Shown: positions 8,552 to 17,001 of the stretch, piece by piece
Position numbering within the stretch: position 1 is the first letter of the stretch
Layout: the number at the start of each line of letters is the position of its first letter
From: Abyssisolibacter fermentans
GTDB lineage: Bacteria > Bacillota > Clostridia > Tissierellales > MCWD3
DNA: 64,000 bases
NCBI RefSeq assembly: GCF_001559865.1
Contig: NZ_LOHE01000068.1
Location: 1-64,000, forward strand
Direction of reading: 5' to 3'
Notes under the pieces: generated by a model
Told to the model about the DNA's origin: nothing
The model's input: the letters and a program-made list of their open reading frames with translations, nothing else
Databases searched by the model: none
Translations under genes and position numbers: made by a program

Positions 8552-9496
8552 TTGAAAAAGAATAAGATATCAAAAAAGAAGAAGATAATAATTGCCGTGA
8601 TTTCGATTTTACTATGTATTCTTATTGGTATATTTTCTGCAATTCCAGCTTTGGTAATGAGTGACATGGTTAATTCTCACATGGATGTAGAGGTTTATTC
8701 TTCAAATGAATATGGTTTAAAATCAGAATCTATAAATCTAACAACAGAGGACGGCCTTTCTATTGCTGCATGGGAAGTTAATACTGAAAAGCCAAAAGCA
8801 ATTGTTATACTGCTGTCTGGTATTCAAAATCCATCAGTTACAGCTTTTTGGGGATATTCAAAAATGTTGAAGGATAATAATTATGCTTCACTATTAATTG
8901 AAATGAGAGCTCACGGTGATAGCGATGGAGATAAAGTATGTTTGGGAATGGATGAATATCTTGATGTAAAAGCAGGTGTTAAGTATATTAAAGGTAATAA
9001 AAATTATAAAGATGTACCAATAGTTGTTTGGGGAACTTCTATGGGAGGTTCAACAGCAATTAACTCAATAGGAGAAATACCAGAAATTGATGGGTTAATT
9101 AGTTGTTCTGCATATTCATCATGGCAAGATGCATTTTGTGATAATATGGTTAATATGGGAATTCCTTCATTCATGGTTACAATTGAAAAACCATTTGTAA
9201 GTATATATATGGGATTTACGTATGGATTTAATAAGTTAGACATTAATCCTTTAGAAGAGATACAAAAGCTCAATGGAAGACCAGCCCTATTAGCACATTC
9301 TACAGAGGATTCACAAGTTCCTTATGCAAGTTTTGAACGATTAATTGTTAAGGCTAAAGAACAAGATAACATTCAAATATTTGAAAGAGAAGGCGATGAA
9401 CACTTTATTTGCTATACTGAATATTTTGAAAATCCAATAGAAGATACTGAATTTTCTTTGGCAATCTTGAAATTCTTAAATGAAAACTTTAACTAA
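8552..9496 (+). CDS. membrane-anchored alpha/beta hydrolase (YqkD-like)
   Basis: A 314-residue serine hydrolase held outside the membrane by an N-terminal helix (about residues 12-36, after a Lys-rich start). The nucleophile elbow is WGTSMGGS (Ser163). The catalytic acid is probably in HSTEDSQVP and the histidine in EGDEHF. The fold and order fit S9/YqkD-type alpha/beta hydrolases, which act as esterases or peptidases of unknown substrate. The start is TTG 8552 behind AAGGGGG. It is the first gene after the fold-back element and is followed by a small membrane peptide gene. Confidence 0.93.
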   Translation: MKKNKISKKKKIIIAVISILLCILIGIFSAIPALVMSDMVNSHMDVEVYSSNEYGLKSESINLTTEDGLSIAAWEVNTEKPKAIVILLSGIQNPSVTAFWGYSKMLKDNNYASLLIEMRAHGDSDGDKVCLGMDEYLDVKAGVKYIKGNKNYKDVPIVVWGTSMGGSTAINSIGEIPEIDGLISCSAYSSWQDAFCDNMVNMGIPSFMVTIEKPFVSIYMGFTYGFNKLDINPLEEIQKLNGRPALLAHSTEDSQVPYASFERLIVKAKEQDNIQIFEREGDEHFICYTEYFENPIEDTEFSLAILKFLNENFN

Positions 9497-9575
9497 TCGG
9501 TTATTTCCGTATTCAACATGTATTTCAAAATCGTAAGAACTATAATAAAATAAACATTTTAAGGAGGATAAAATA

Positions 9576-9746
9576 GTGGAATCTATGAGTTTTGTTTTTG
9601 GGATAATCGGTATGAGTTTAGGGTCAATGGGCTTCATTTATGGAATGTCTAGTCTTGGTCAGATAAAAGAAATAAAGAAAAAAATGAATGAGCTGGACGA
9701 AGAAGTCAAAGAAATTAAAAATAATAGTAATTTACCAAGAGACTAA
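9576..9746 (+). CDS. 56-residue membrane/coiled-coil small protein
   Basis: Starts at GTG 9576 behind a perfect AAGGAGG ribosome binding site. Residues 5-27 form a Gly/Met-rich membrane span (SFVFGIIGMSLGSMGFIYGM). Residues 28-48 (GQIKEIKKKMNELDEEVKEI) look like a coiled coil. The protein is probably a single-span peptide with a cytoplasmic helix. I do not recognise a named family. It lies 79 nt after the hydrolase gene and may share its transcript. Confidence 0.72.
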   Translation: MESMSFVFGIIGMSLGSMGFIYGMSSLGQIKEIKKKMNELDEEVKEIKNNSNLPRD

Positions 9747-9757
9747 TGATTAACTAA

Positions 9758-9832
9758 AAACGTAAAGTTTTAGACCTTATTGAAAAGAAGCTCCCAAATG
9801 ATTATGATTTAAAGTGGCAAAATTATTCATGA
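9758..9832 (+). pseudogene. possible 3' fragment of a decayed gene
   Basis: A 24-codon frame with no start codon reads RKVLDLIEKKLPNDYDLKWQ before its stop. This balanced composition looks more like real protein than chance AT-rich DNA. It lies just after the 56-residue gene in another frame. It may be the remnant of a deleted neighbour. Weak evidence. Confidence 0.25.
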
Positions 9833-9971
9833 TGTTTTTTGGTACATCAGTCTGAACAATATAAGGGTTCAATATTTTGTTATTTATAGAATACAAAAAT
9901 CTGGTATTTTAAAGCAAGCTATTAAAGTATGAGTGATTTCAACAAATAAAAAGAAATATGGTACTACTGAA

Positions 9972-10000
9972 ATATGCAGTTAGTTAACTGTATATTTTTT
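9972..10000 (+). terminator. intrinsic terminator
   Basis: ATATGCAGTT (9972-9981) pairs with AACTGTATAT (9986-9995) across a 4-nt loop and leads into a T-run. It probably ends transcription from the 8552-9746 genes. Confidence 0.55.
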
Positions 10001-10144
10001 ATGTAAAAAAGGAAGAATGCCACTTAAATATTTATTATGGAAAATATAAGTAAAATATGGTAAAAGACATAATAAATAGCGAACAGTAGTAATTACATAA
10101 AAAACATACCAATTTTTACTACTAGTGATTATTTTACTAATATA

Positions 10145-10173
10145 TTGAAAAAAGTAGATTTATATGGTAAAAT
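10145..10173 (+). promoter_or_regulatory. probable sigma-A promoter with downstream palindrome
   Basis: TTGAAA at 10145-10150, a 17-nt spacer and TAAAAT at 10168-10173. The predicted start is followed at once by a perfect 12-bp palindrome, AAGAGGCCTCTT (10181-10192), unusually GC-rich for this region. It is well placed to be an operator, or a 5' hairpin protecting the mRNA. Confidence 0.5.
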
Positions 10174-10253
10174 GTAACTGAAGAGGCCTCTTTTGTATAT
10201 TATGACTATAAAACTTTTATGGTTTTATTGTCGTGTAAAAAAAGGGGGATATT

Positions 10254-11858
10254 ATGAAAAACGTTCAGAAAATTGTTTTGTTTATATTATGTATATTGTT
10301 GGTGATAGCTCCATTTAATAATAGTTCTGTTGCAATCAGTAATGATAAACCAGTATATTACGTTCTAGACAAAGAGAATAATGGATTTGTAGAAAAAAGC
10401 AGTTATAATGCTACTCCTAGTATATCTTTACCTGGGACATATGAAACATTTTATGTAGATGGTGTGAAAAATAAATTAAAAATAATTAGTGCAACATTAA
10501 ATGAAGAAGAGACAAATAGTTTGCCATATACAGGGCTACAGAGAATAAAATCTATAGCTAATGGACAAACCAGTACAACAACACAAAGTAACATCCATCA
10601 AAAAACAGTGGGTACATCCAGTGTTAAAAAGAAAAATAGTTCATTTTCATTTGGATTAGGTATAACAAGCAATGATAAAATGGCAAGTACTATACAAAAA
10701 GTGTTGAAATCATTCACATCTTTTAGTTTTTCAGCAGATTTCTCATTTGATAAAACTTATTCAACTAGTAACACAAATACTAAAATAAACAAGACAGAAA
10801 GTGAATATACTAAAACTTATAAAGTTCCAAACTTACCTCAATTTGAAGGATGTAACTCAGCAGATTTCTACACTTTTACAAACTATTATGTTTATGATAT
10901 AGTAGCAGAAATAATTGTTGATGGTGCGACAAGTGACAAAAACTTTGGATATACTTCTGTTATTAATACTTATAAAACAAAACAACCCTATGATGGTGTA
11001 TATAGATGTGCATGCTGTAACAAAATCCTAAATGGCTGCGATATGTTTCTTCCTTTCCTTGAAGAATATCCAGAGGAAGATAATGATATAGTACATGTTG
11101 TTTTAGCAAATGGACGCACAGGACATTGTGGCAGAAATTTATGGAATTTAATGGTAGATGAAGGATATTACAAACCATACAATCCTGATTGTAATACTAT
11201 AGTTGAGTATAAATTCTATTGGCCAGTAGTAGAAGGTGTTGTTATGCCTTGGACAATAGATGGACCAAATGAATTTAACTTAAACAAACCTGTTCATTTA
11301 GTTCCAAGTGGTATGGAAGAAATAATATATGATAATAATCAATATTACAAACTAGTAATACAAGAAAGTCCGCTTACAAATGTATATCATTCAATTTCGT
11401 TGCCAGGAGAGCAAGTTGGAGAACCGGTACTTCCAGGTTTAGAGCAGACAATATCAATATCAAAAGAAATTGCAGTAAGTTCAACTACTGAAAGGACAAC
11501 AGTAAAAAATAAAAGTAAGTCCTTGTCATTGGTAGCCAAATTCAAAAATTGGTTGTCGTTGAGTTCAGGGTATAAGCGAAGTACTCAATATATAGATTCA
11601 TCAAGTGTCAATACAACGGATGTTGAAAGTATAAGTGAAACAAATAAATATGTATTACCATCATGGTTTACGGATAATGGATATGAAGGCAATAGAATTC
11701 ATGTGACTAAAGATAGTATGTTATATGAAATAACTGGAGAAATAATACCTATTAATTCAAATGGAACATTAGATATAGCTAATGAAGGTATTATAACATA
11801 TACTCAAAAGAAAGAATTCCCAAGAGTATATGCAAATCCATTTGATGTAGCGCCATAG
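10254..11858 (+). CDS. secreted protein with two pore-forming-toxin-like modules (hypothetical)
   Basis: A 534-residue protein with a signal peptide (about 1-28). Two similar segments, about 105-225 and 400-500, are Ser/Thr-rich with alternating polar and hydrophobic residues around a central hydrophobic loop (SFTSFSFSADFSF; LSLVAKFKNWLSLSSG). Each leads to TKTYKVPNLP or NKYVLPSW and then to a strand ending AEIIVDG or GEIIPI. This resembles the insertion region of aerolysin/ETX-MTX2 beta-pore formers. A Cys/His cluster between them (C252, C254, C255, C262, H291, C292, C313) may bind metal or form disulfides. It is a single-gene unit with its own promoter and terminator, start behind AAAGGGGG. 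I recognise no named family; toxin-like function is inference. Confidence 0.85.
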   Translation: MKNVQKIVLFILCILLVIAPFNNSSVAISNDKPVYYVLDKENNGFVEKSSYNATPSISLPGTYETFYVDGVKNKLKIISATLNEEETNSLPYTGLQRIKSIANGQTSTTTQSNIHQKTVGTSSVKKKNSSFSFGLGITSNDKMASTIQKVLKSFTSFSFSADFSFDKTYSTSNTNTKINKTESEYTKTYKVPNLPQFEGCNSADFYTFTNYYVYDIVAEIIVDGATSDKNFGYTSVINTYKTKQPYDGVYRCACCNKILNGCDMFLPFLEEYPEEDNDIVHVVLANGRTGHCGRNLWNLMVDEGYYKPYNPDCNTIVEYKFYWPVVEGVVMPWTIDGPNEFNLNKPVHLVPSGMEEIIYDNNQYYKLVIQESPLTNVYHSISLPGEQVGEPVLPGLEQTISISKEIAVSSTTERTTVKNKSKSLSLVAKFKNWLSLSSGYKRSTQYIDSSSVNTTDVESISETNKYVLPSWFTDNGYEGNRIHVTKDSMLYEITGEIIPINSNGTLDIANEGIITYTQKKEFPRVYANPFDVAP

Positions 11859-11864
11859 TAAGAT

Positions 11865-11894
11865 AAAAAATCCAGCTGAAGGCTGGATTTTTTT
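11865..11894 (+). terminator. strong intrinsic terminator
   Basis: AAAAAATCCAGC pairs with GCTGGATTTTTT, with a 7-T tail, 6 nt after the stop of the secreted-protein gene. Confidence 0.92.
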
Positions 11895-12614
11895 GTAACT
11901 AAATGTGTATGGAATATGAAAAAAATCATAAAGCAAAAAATAATAAAACAAAATGAACTAAATTTTCACAAAATTATTTATCTTTTCTTATGTTTTAAAG
12001 GTTTTTTTGTTATACATACTCAATTAATTAGAACTTTTTTTATAATACTTGACTTTAGTTAGTTTATGATAAAAAGTATAGTATTTCGTAAGTCATTCTT
12101 GTTACAAAAAAAGAAGATGGTTCAGTTAACCATTTACTATTATGGTAAATAAGAGTATAATATTGAAGAAGGCTGTCATATAATATTTTAATCATATACT
12201 AGATTAAGTTTCATTAATATCATTTCATTAGCTATTTTTTGTAGTCAAATCAAATATATACTTTAACTTAAATACTAATTCTAACTACTTAGCGAAAACA
12301 TTAAATAAGTTTATTATCAGAGCATGTTTTTGGCGCAGATAGTATGACATTAATACTATTTGAAAATTTAATTTTTAAGGTATTCTTTATCATTATGAAA
12401 TATTAATTCTATTTATTATAGCTATAATAATTCTATTATATTGGGAAAAGAAAAAATTTTAAAATAGATAATAAACAATTAAATAACGGTGTATACCAAT
12501 GGCTTGAATTTGTTTTTCTTTATACCTTGTGCACTACTATGACCCGTGATTTATAAAATATTACATGATACCAATTTTATTAATAATGTTGCTATTATTT
12601 GGGGGATTGGTAAA
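11895..12614. other. 720-nt AT-rich intergenic region
   Basis: No supported gene. A frame near 12385-12463 encodes a hydrophobic run ending in Lys-rich residues, like the tail of a small membrane peptide, but it lacks a start codon and ribosome binding site. Otherwise it is very AT-rich with scattered short inverted repeats. Confidence 0.5.
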
Positions 12615-13100
12615 ATGAAAAGAACGAAGATAAGTTATATAGTATGTTTATTGTTAATTGTAATGATTTTATTAATGATTTACTCAAATAACGATAAATT
12701 AGATTTAGAATTAAAAGGCTATGGTTTTTATCAAGATGTTGATAATAAAACTAGCAATTTTTATATTAAGCAAGTTGAGGTTATAATTAAAGCATATCTC
12801 AATGATAGTAATAATAATAATAATAGAATTGAAATTAGTTATGATGGTATTAGAATCATTGAAAATATACTATTAATGAATAAAAAAGATGAGTTGTGGA
12901 TTGGAAAAATTGTTCACTATGATAATGCTAATGCAAATGATGAAATTATAGGAGATATTATATTGTTTAATAAAGGTAAGGAATGTTTTATCAGTTTATA
13001 TAACGAAAAACTATATATAATTGCACCAGAAGGTGATAAAGAGAAAGCTATTCAGAAATATTTAGATTATATTATGAGTTCTGGATATAATTTAAAATAG
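12615..13100 (+). CDS. membrane-anchored hypothetical protein
   Basis: A 161-residue protein. The start at ATG 12615 is chosen for its GGGGGATTGG ribosome binding site; an in-frame ATG at 12546 has none. Residues 8-24 are a membrane anchor, and the remainder is a hydrophilic domain with a low-complexity Asn run (about residues 62-69). No family is recognised. It could be an extracytoplasmic sensor or a DUF4825-type domain protein. It stands alone between long AT-rich spacers. Confidence 0.72.
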   Translation: MKRTKISYIVCLLLIVMILLMIYSNNDKLDLELKGYGFYQDVDNKTSNFYIKQVEVIIKAYLNDSNNNNNRIEISYDGIRIIENILLMNKKDELWIGKIVHYDNANANDEIIGDIILFNKGKECFISLYNEKLYIIAPEGDKEKAIQKYLDYIMSSGYNLK

Positions 13101-13272
13101 CATATTGATATAAAAAAGCATCTTTATTAGATTTGTGTAAAAGATTGTGTTTAATGAGAGGAACATATTTAGCGTAAACTTAGTGAAAAAAGTTTATATA
13201 GCTATTTTATATATAAAGGTGATAAGGATTATTTATATAATTCACATAAAACGTAAAGAGGAGTACAATAAG

Positions 13273-14286
13273 ATGAATAATATTCAGTACAATTTGCAAT
13301 TTGAAAAATTATGTAATGTCTTACAACTTGGGGAGATAATCGGTGTACCTGAAGCTATAGTGGGTGGGCTTTTACATAGAATGTATGCTATTGAAACCAC
13401 ACAAGGGAAATATGCAATTAAAGCATTAAACCCTCAAATAATGCTTAGACCTGTTGCGATGCAGCACATTATTAATTCAGAACGAATTGCAAATACTGCA
13501 TTAATAAATATACCCGCTCTTCCAGCCATTAAATTTAATGGCACTTTTCTGCAAGAAATAGACCAGCAATTCTACCTTGTGTTCGATTGGGTAGATGGTA
13601 AAAGTCTAAAACCTAATGAAATTAATATCATTCATTGTGAAAAAATAGGTGGTATTCTTGCGGATATACATATGACGAATTTTTCAGAGTTAGGAATAAT
13701 TAATGAATGGTCAGATAATGTACAGCTAACAGATTGGAATTACTATTTAAAAATAGGACAAGCAAATAATGCAGTATGGGTTAACCTGTTAATTGAAACC
13801 ATTGATAAGCTTTACGATTGGGATGTGCAGGCAAAGAAATCAGCAAAACAGCTTGCATCAGATATGGTTATTAGTCATAGGGATTTAGATTCTAAAAATG
13901 TTTTGTGGACTCAAGACAATCCTATTATTATTGATTGGGAGTCAGCTAATTATACAAATCCTATGCAAGAATTAATTGAAACAGCTATTTACTGGTCTGA
14001 AAATGAAATAGGAAACATTGATAAAGAAAGGTTTTTTGCTTTTATAAATGGATATAAAAAAAGATATGGAACAATACAAGCAAATTGGAGAATGGTCTTA
14101 GCAAATGGTTTTTTAGGTAAGTTAGGTTGGTTGGAATATAGTTTAAAACGATCTTTATGCATTGAGTGTACTGATGAAAAAGAACAGCAGATGGGGACTG
14201 CTCAGGTAACAGGAACAATAAAAGCTATTAGACGATATGCAGATATAATTTCTGAATTAGAAAAATGGTTAAATAATGAGATTTAA
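13273..14286 (+). CDS. aminoglycoside phosphotransferase (APH) family kinase
   Basis: About 337 residues with the APH/choline kinase-like fold. The catalytic loop is ISHRDLDSKNVLW (His202-Asp204) and the metal-binding motif is PIIIDWESA (Asp221). The N-terminal lobe has an AIKALNP-type lysine. Such enzymes phosphorylate aminoglycosides, choline, homoserine or other small alcohols; the substrate cannot be told, so resistance should not be assumed. The start at ATG 13273 follows AAAGAGGAG; an earlier ATG at 13147 would add 42 hydrophobic residues without a ribosome binding site. Confidence 0.9.
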   Translation: MNNIQYNLQFEKLCNVLQLGEIIGVPEAIVGGLLHRMYAIETTQGKYAIKALNPQIMLRPVAMQHIINSERIANTALINIPALPAIKFNGTFLQEIDQQFYLVFDWVDGKSLKPNEINIIHCEKIGGILADIHMTNFSELGIINEWSDNVQLTDWNYYLKIGQANNAVWVNLLIETIDKLYDWDVQAKKSAKQLASDMVISHRDLDSKNVLWTQDNPIIIDWESANYTNPMQELIETAIYWSENEIGNIDKERFFAFINGYKKRYGTIQANWRMVLANGFLGKLGWLEYSLKRSLCIECTDEKEQQMGTAQVTGTIKAIRRYADIISELEKWLNNEI

Positions 14287-14602
14287 TAACAATGGCAAAA
14301 GCTTATGAGAATAATCTGTATACAAAGTGATATACATCATTCTTATATTATGTATCAATCCCTTCACCAAGTACAATCACAACCATGAAGATAAATTCTG
14401 TGTCGTAAGCGACATTAGACTACTAGGCAATAACTAAAAATAGAATAAAGTAGAGTTTAGTGCTATTAAAAATTATTAGTATATATTAAGGAAGTGGCAT
14501 AATAGATTGAATAAAAGAATATTAATAATTGGGTTAAAACTTTTAGGTATATCATAATGTTACGTTACGATATATATGATAAATGGCAAAGGAGATGGTT
14601 TT
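14287..14602. other. intergenic region before the small membrane peptide genes
   Basis: Contains the truncated peptide frame at 14507-14557 and the ribosome binding site of the next peptide. A short inverted repeat CGTAAGCG lies near 14404. No other gene is visible. Confidence 0.45.
14507..14557 (+). pseudogene. truncated paralogue of the small membrane peptides
   Basis: A 16-codon frame from TTG 14507 behind AAGGAAGTGG. Its leader GGAAGTGG...TTGAATAAA resembles that of the complete copy at 14825, and its product MNKRILIIGLKLLGIS resembles the N-terminal span. It stops before the conserved LKP segment. It may be a decayed third copy; weak evidence. Confidence 0.25.
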
Positions 14603-14728
14603 ATGTTTGATAGATTTACGAAGTATTTATTGGTTTCGATAGGTATTTGTTTAGCAATACTTGCTCTTAAACCAACAAAAGTTAATATTATTGGAGATAT
14701 GAAATCTAAGGAAAGCGTATTAGATTAA
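14603..14728 (+). CDS. 41-residue small membrane peptide, paralogue A
   Basis: ATG 14603 follows an AAAGGAG ribosome binding site. A membrane span at about residues 8-22 leads into the motif LKPTKVNIIGDMKSKESVLD. The same motif, with conservative changes, ends the peptide at 14825, so the reading frame is under protein-level constraint. Single-span peptides of this size include type I toxins and transporter regulators; which applies is unknown. Confidence 0.6.
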   Translation: MFDRFTKYLLVSIGICLAILALKPTKVNIIGDMKSKESVLD

Positions 14729-14824
14729 ATATGGGTTAAGATTTGGTGTTCTCTATACTGATTATTACACTAAACAGGATTATTACAATGAATTAAGATA
14801 TAAGTTAAGAAGGGAAGTGGTTTT

Positions 14825-14953
14825 GTGCTTAATAAATCGATGAAAGGGATTCTAACAGTTATACTAGGATGCTTAATAATTCTATTGATTTTAAAGCCTA
14901 GTAAAATTAATATTATTGGCAATTTGGAATCAGATAAGGTTCTACTACGATAA
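14825..14953 (+). CDS. 42-residue small membrane peptide, paralogue B
   Basis: GTG 14825 follows AAGGGAAGTGG. A membrane span (about 8-23) is followed by LKPSKINIIGNLESDKVLLR, matching paralogue A at LKP-x-K-(V/I)-NIIG. The two genes lie 96 nt apart in the same direction. A weak hairpin (ACACCAA / TTGGTGT, about 14964-15009) follows. Confidence 0.55.
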   Translation: MLNKSMKGILTVILGCLIILLILKPSKINIIGNLESDKVLLR

Positions 14954-15092
14954 TTTTATATTACCACACCAAGGGACAGATAGTAATAACATTAATACGT
15001 TTTGGTGTTGTTGTAGCTGCTACTACACATATTCTTAGGTCGGGGAAAAAGTAGAGATGATAATAGATATTATTTGTTATATAGGAGGTAAA

Positions 15093-15581
15093 ATGATAAA
15101 AAAAAGATTGAAATTATATTTATTAATTGTTAGTTTATTTTTCTTAACCAATATGATAGGATGTTCAAATAATACCATAAGATACAAAAAAGAATTATCA
15201 AAAAATACAGAGCAGTTACTACAAGAAATTGAGAAAATTAATGTAAAATTAGTAGAAATTAATGAAATGCCAGAAGGAACTAACTATACTGTAAAATTAC
15301 AGAATAATAGCTCATATTTAGTAAAACATAATATACTATTTGTGAGTTTACCTATAAAAACAAAAAATGGATATAAAGATAACAGTTTTAAAATAGAAGC
15401 GGTTTCAAATAAATTAAATATATATCCAAATCAAGAGATTATACTAAATGCATTTGCTCCAATTGAGATATATAGAAATAACGATTTGATAGATAATATG
15501 AGCCCAGATTATAAAATTATAGGGTATTTTAATGAAGTAAAGGAAATGAATATGTTTACTAGAGGGGGTTCTTTAAGGTAA
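15093..15581 (+). CDS. hypothetical lipoprotein
   Basis: About 162 residues with a type II signal peptide: a hydrophobic stretch followed by the lipobox TNMIGC (lipidated Cys near residue 24). The mature part is soluble, with a beta-rich central segment (YTVKLQNNSSYLVKHNILFV-like pattern) resembling FxLYD-type extracellular domains, but that is a guess. The start at ATG 15093 is set by TAGGAGGT; an earlier frame start at 15057 has none. Next to other small cell-surface genes. Confidence 0.78.
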   Translation: MIKKRLKLYLLIVSLFFLTNMIGCSNNTIRYKKELSKNTEQLLQEIEKINVKLVEINEMPEGTNYTVKLQNNSSYLVKHNILFVSLPIKTKNGYKDNSFKIEAVSNKLNIYPNQEIILNAFAPIEIYRNNDLIDNMSPDYKIIGYFNEVKEMNMFTRGGSLR

Positions 15582-15631
15582 TAAGATTTATGAAATTAAA
15601 AATATGGATAAATTGATTGGAGGTATCCAAA

Positions 15632-16210
15632 TTGGTTTGGTACGAGATATTAAAAGAGGTACTTAATATAATATATATGATTACAGGAATTGGAATTGGT
15701 CTAACAGTTTTTATTGGGTATAAGCAGCTAAGAATAATGAAGGAAGAAAGTGAAAAGACTCAATATAGGTTATCTGTAGAAAAATCTATTGAATATATAA
15801 CTAGGTTTTCTGAAGAAGTGCTTCCAGTATTAAAAAAATATGAGTCTGAATTAGTTGGAAATGGGAAAAATACACAAAACATTTCTAATGCTTATGCATT
15901 TATTGAAGACGATTATGATGATAATAATATAAGCGAAGATGAAGTAATTAAACTTGGTAAGTTGGGAGTATTTAAAATTATAAATGAAATTGAAATATTA
16001 GCTACAGTAGTTAATAAAGGTATTGCAGATAAAGATGTTATGTTTGAGACTGTTGGAAAGAATTTTTGCGAAGCGATTGAAGTTACATATGATGTTATAA
16101 AATATTTTAGAAGTAAAGGCAGTATCAAATTATTTATAAATACAGAAATATTATATAAAGAATGGAAAGAAGAGTTTGGAGATATTATTTTTACAATAAC
16201 TGCACAATAA
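15632..16210 (+). CDS. membrane protein with N-terminal anchor (DUF4760-like)
   Basis: About 192 residues. A membrane helix near residues 9-28 (IIYMITGIGIGLTVFIGYKQL) is followed by a long helical cytoplasmic domain with a charged coiled-coil start (RIMKEESEKTQ). The layout is like DUF4760-type membrane proteins, some of which accompany phage or defence genes, but no function is assigned. I chose TTG 15632, with TTGGAGG 9 nt upstream; an earlier TTG at 15617 lies inside that ribosome binding site. It begins 50 nt after the lipoprotein gene and may be cotranscribed. Confidence 0.75.
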   Translation: MVWYEILKEVLNIIYMITGIGIGLTVFIGYKQLRIMKEESEKTQYRLSVEKSIEYITRFSEEVLPVLKKYESELVGNGKNTQNISNAYAFIEDDYDDNNISEDEVIKLGKLGVFKIINEIEILATVVNKGIADKDVMFETVGKNFCEAIEVTYDVIKYFRSKGSIKLFINTEILYKEWKEEFGDIIFTITAQ

Positions 16211-16417
16211 ATTGTAAAATAAACATTTTTTTCAATAATTGTAATACACTAGTACATTCATTAAAAATATTCTATGAAAAGGATATTTCATAAAGAAAAC
16301 CATTTCTGATATTGGGAAAATTTATTTAGGAAAGTAATTAATGATAGTACACTAACCATTAGATATTTTTATGTTGAAAACTAATATTTATTGATTAACA
16401 AGAATAAGGAGTATAAG

Positions 16418-16888
16418 ATGAGCAATTATAGATTGAGTGCAAGAGCTATAGTTATTAAAGATGATAAAGTGTTATTAAATAAATTTAATAATGGAGAATA
16501 TTACAATCTTCCTGGGGGTGGTGTTGAAGTTGATGAAACTTTAAGAGCTACCGTAGCTAGGGAAGTACTCGAGGAAAGTGGATTGAGTGTTCATGTTAAA
16601 GAGATGCTATACATATATGAGTACAATCCTATAAGAGATGAGTATAGATATGGTTCACGGGGTAGTTTGAGTCACGTATTTAGATGTGAAATAGATGAAT
16701 CTAAAGGCGTGGTAGCTCCGACAGAAATTGATTACGATCCTACAGGTTCATCAGTGAGCACAGGTTGCAAGTGGGTGACGGTTAAAGAGTTGAAGGATAT
16801 AAACCTTGTGCCTTCAATTAATGATATTATTATCGAAGATATTACAAAGAAAAATTTTACAACAAAGTTTCTTGAAAATATACATTGA
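16418..16888 (+). CDS. NUDIX hydrolase
   Basis: A 156-residue NUDIX enzyme that hydrolyses nucleoside diphosphates linked to another moiety. The NUDIX box is complete: GGVEVDETLRATVAREVLEE followed by SGL, at about residues 37-60, with all catalytic Glu residues present. The N-terminal RLSARAIVIKDDKVLL strand is typical of ADP-ribose pyrophosphatase-like members. The start at ATG 16418 follows AAGGAG. Substrate not assignable. A single-gene unit. Confidence 0.94.
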   Translation: MSNYRLSARAIVIKDDKVLLNKFNNGEYYNLPGGGVEVDETLRATVAREVLEESGLSVHVKEMLYIYEYNPIRDEYRYGSRGSLSHVFRCEIDESKGVVAPTEIDYDPTGSSVSTGCKWVTVKELKDINLVPSINDIIIEDITKKNFTTKFLENIH

Positions 16889-17001
16889 ATGAAATGAATT
16901 AGGGTGTGAAAATATCCGTCGCATAACAATATTTTTAGCGTAAAGTGCTGAGTTTTTGTAAAATAGGCTAGCAATATATTAATTTAAAGAAGGGGGATAT
17001 C

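Larger units (their letters stand above)
9833..10253. other. intergenic region before the secreted two-module protein
   Basis: Contains the terminator at 9972-10000, the promoter at 10145-10173 and a palindrome at 10181-10192. Nothing else is recognised; short open frames lack ribosome binding sites. Confidence 0.5.

Noticed and set aside
12385-12463. Hydrophobic frame ending in Lys residues
   Set aside because: No start codon or ribosome binding site; may be a decayed small membrane peptide but is not supported.
13147-13272. Longer N terminus for the APH kinase
   Set aside because: Adds hydrophobic residues not typical of the family and lacks a ribosome binding site; ATG 13273 has AAAGAGGAG.
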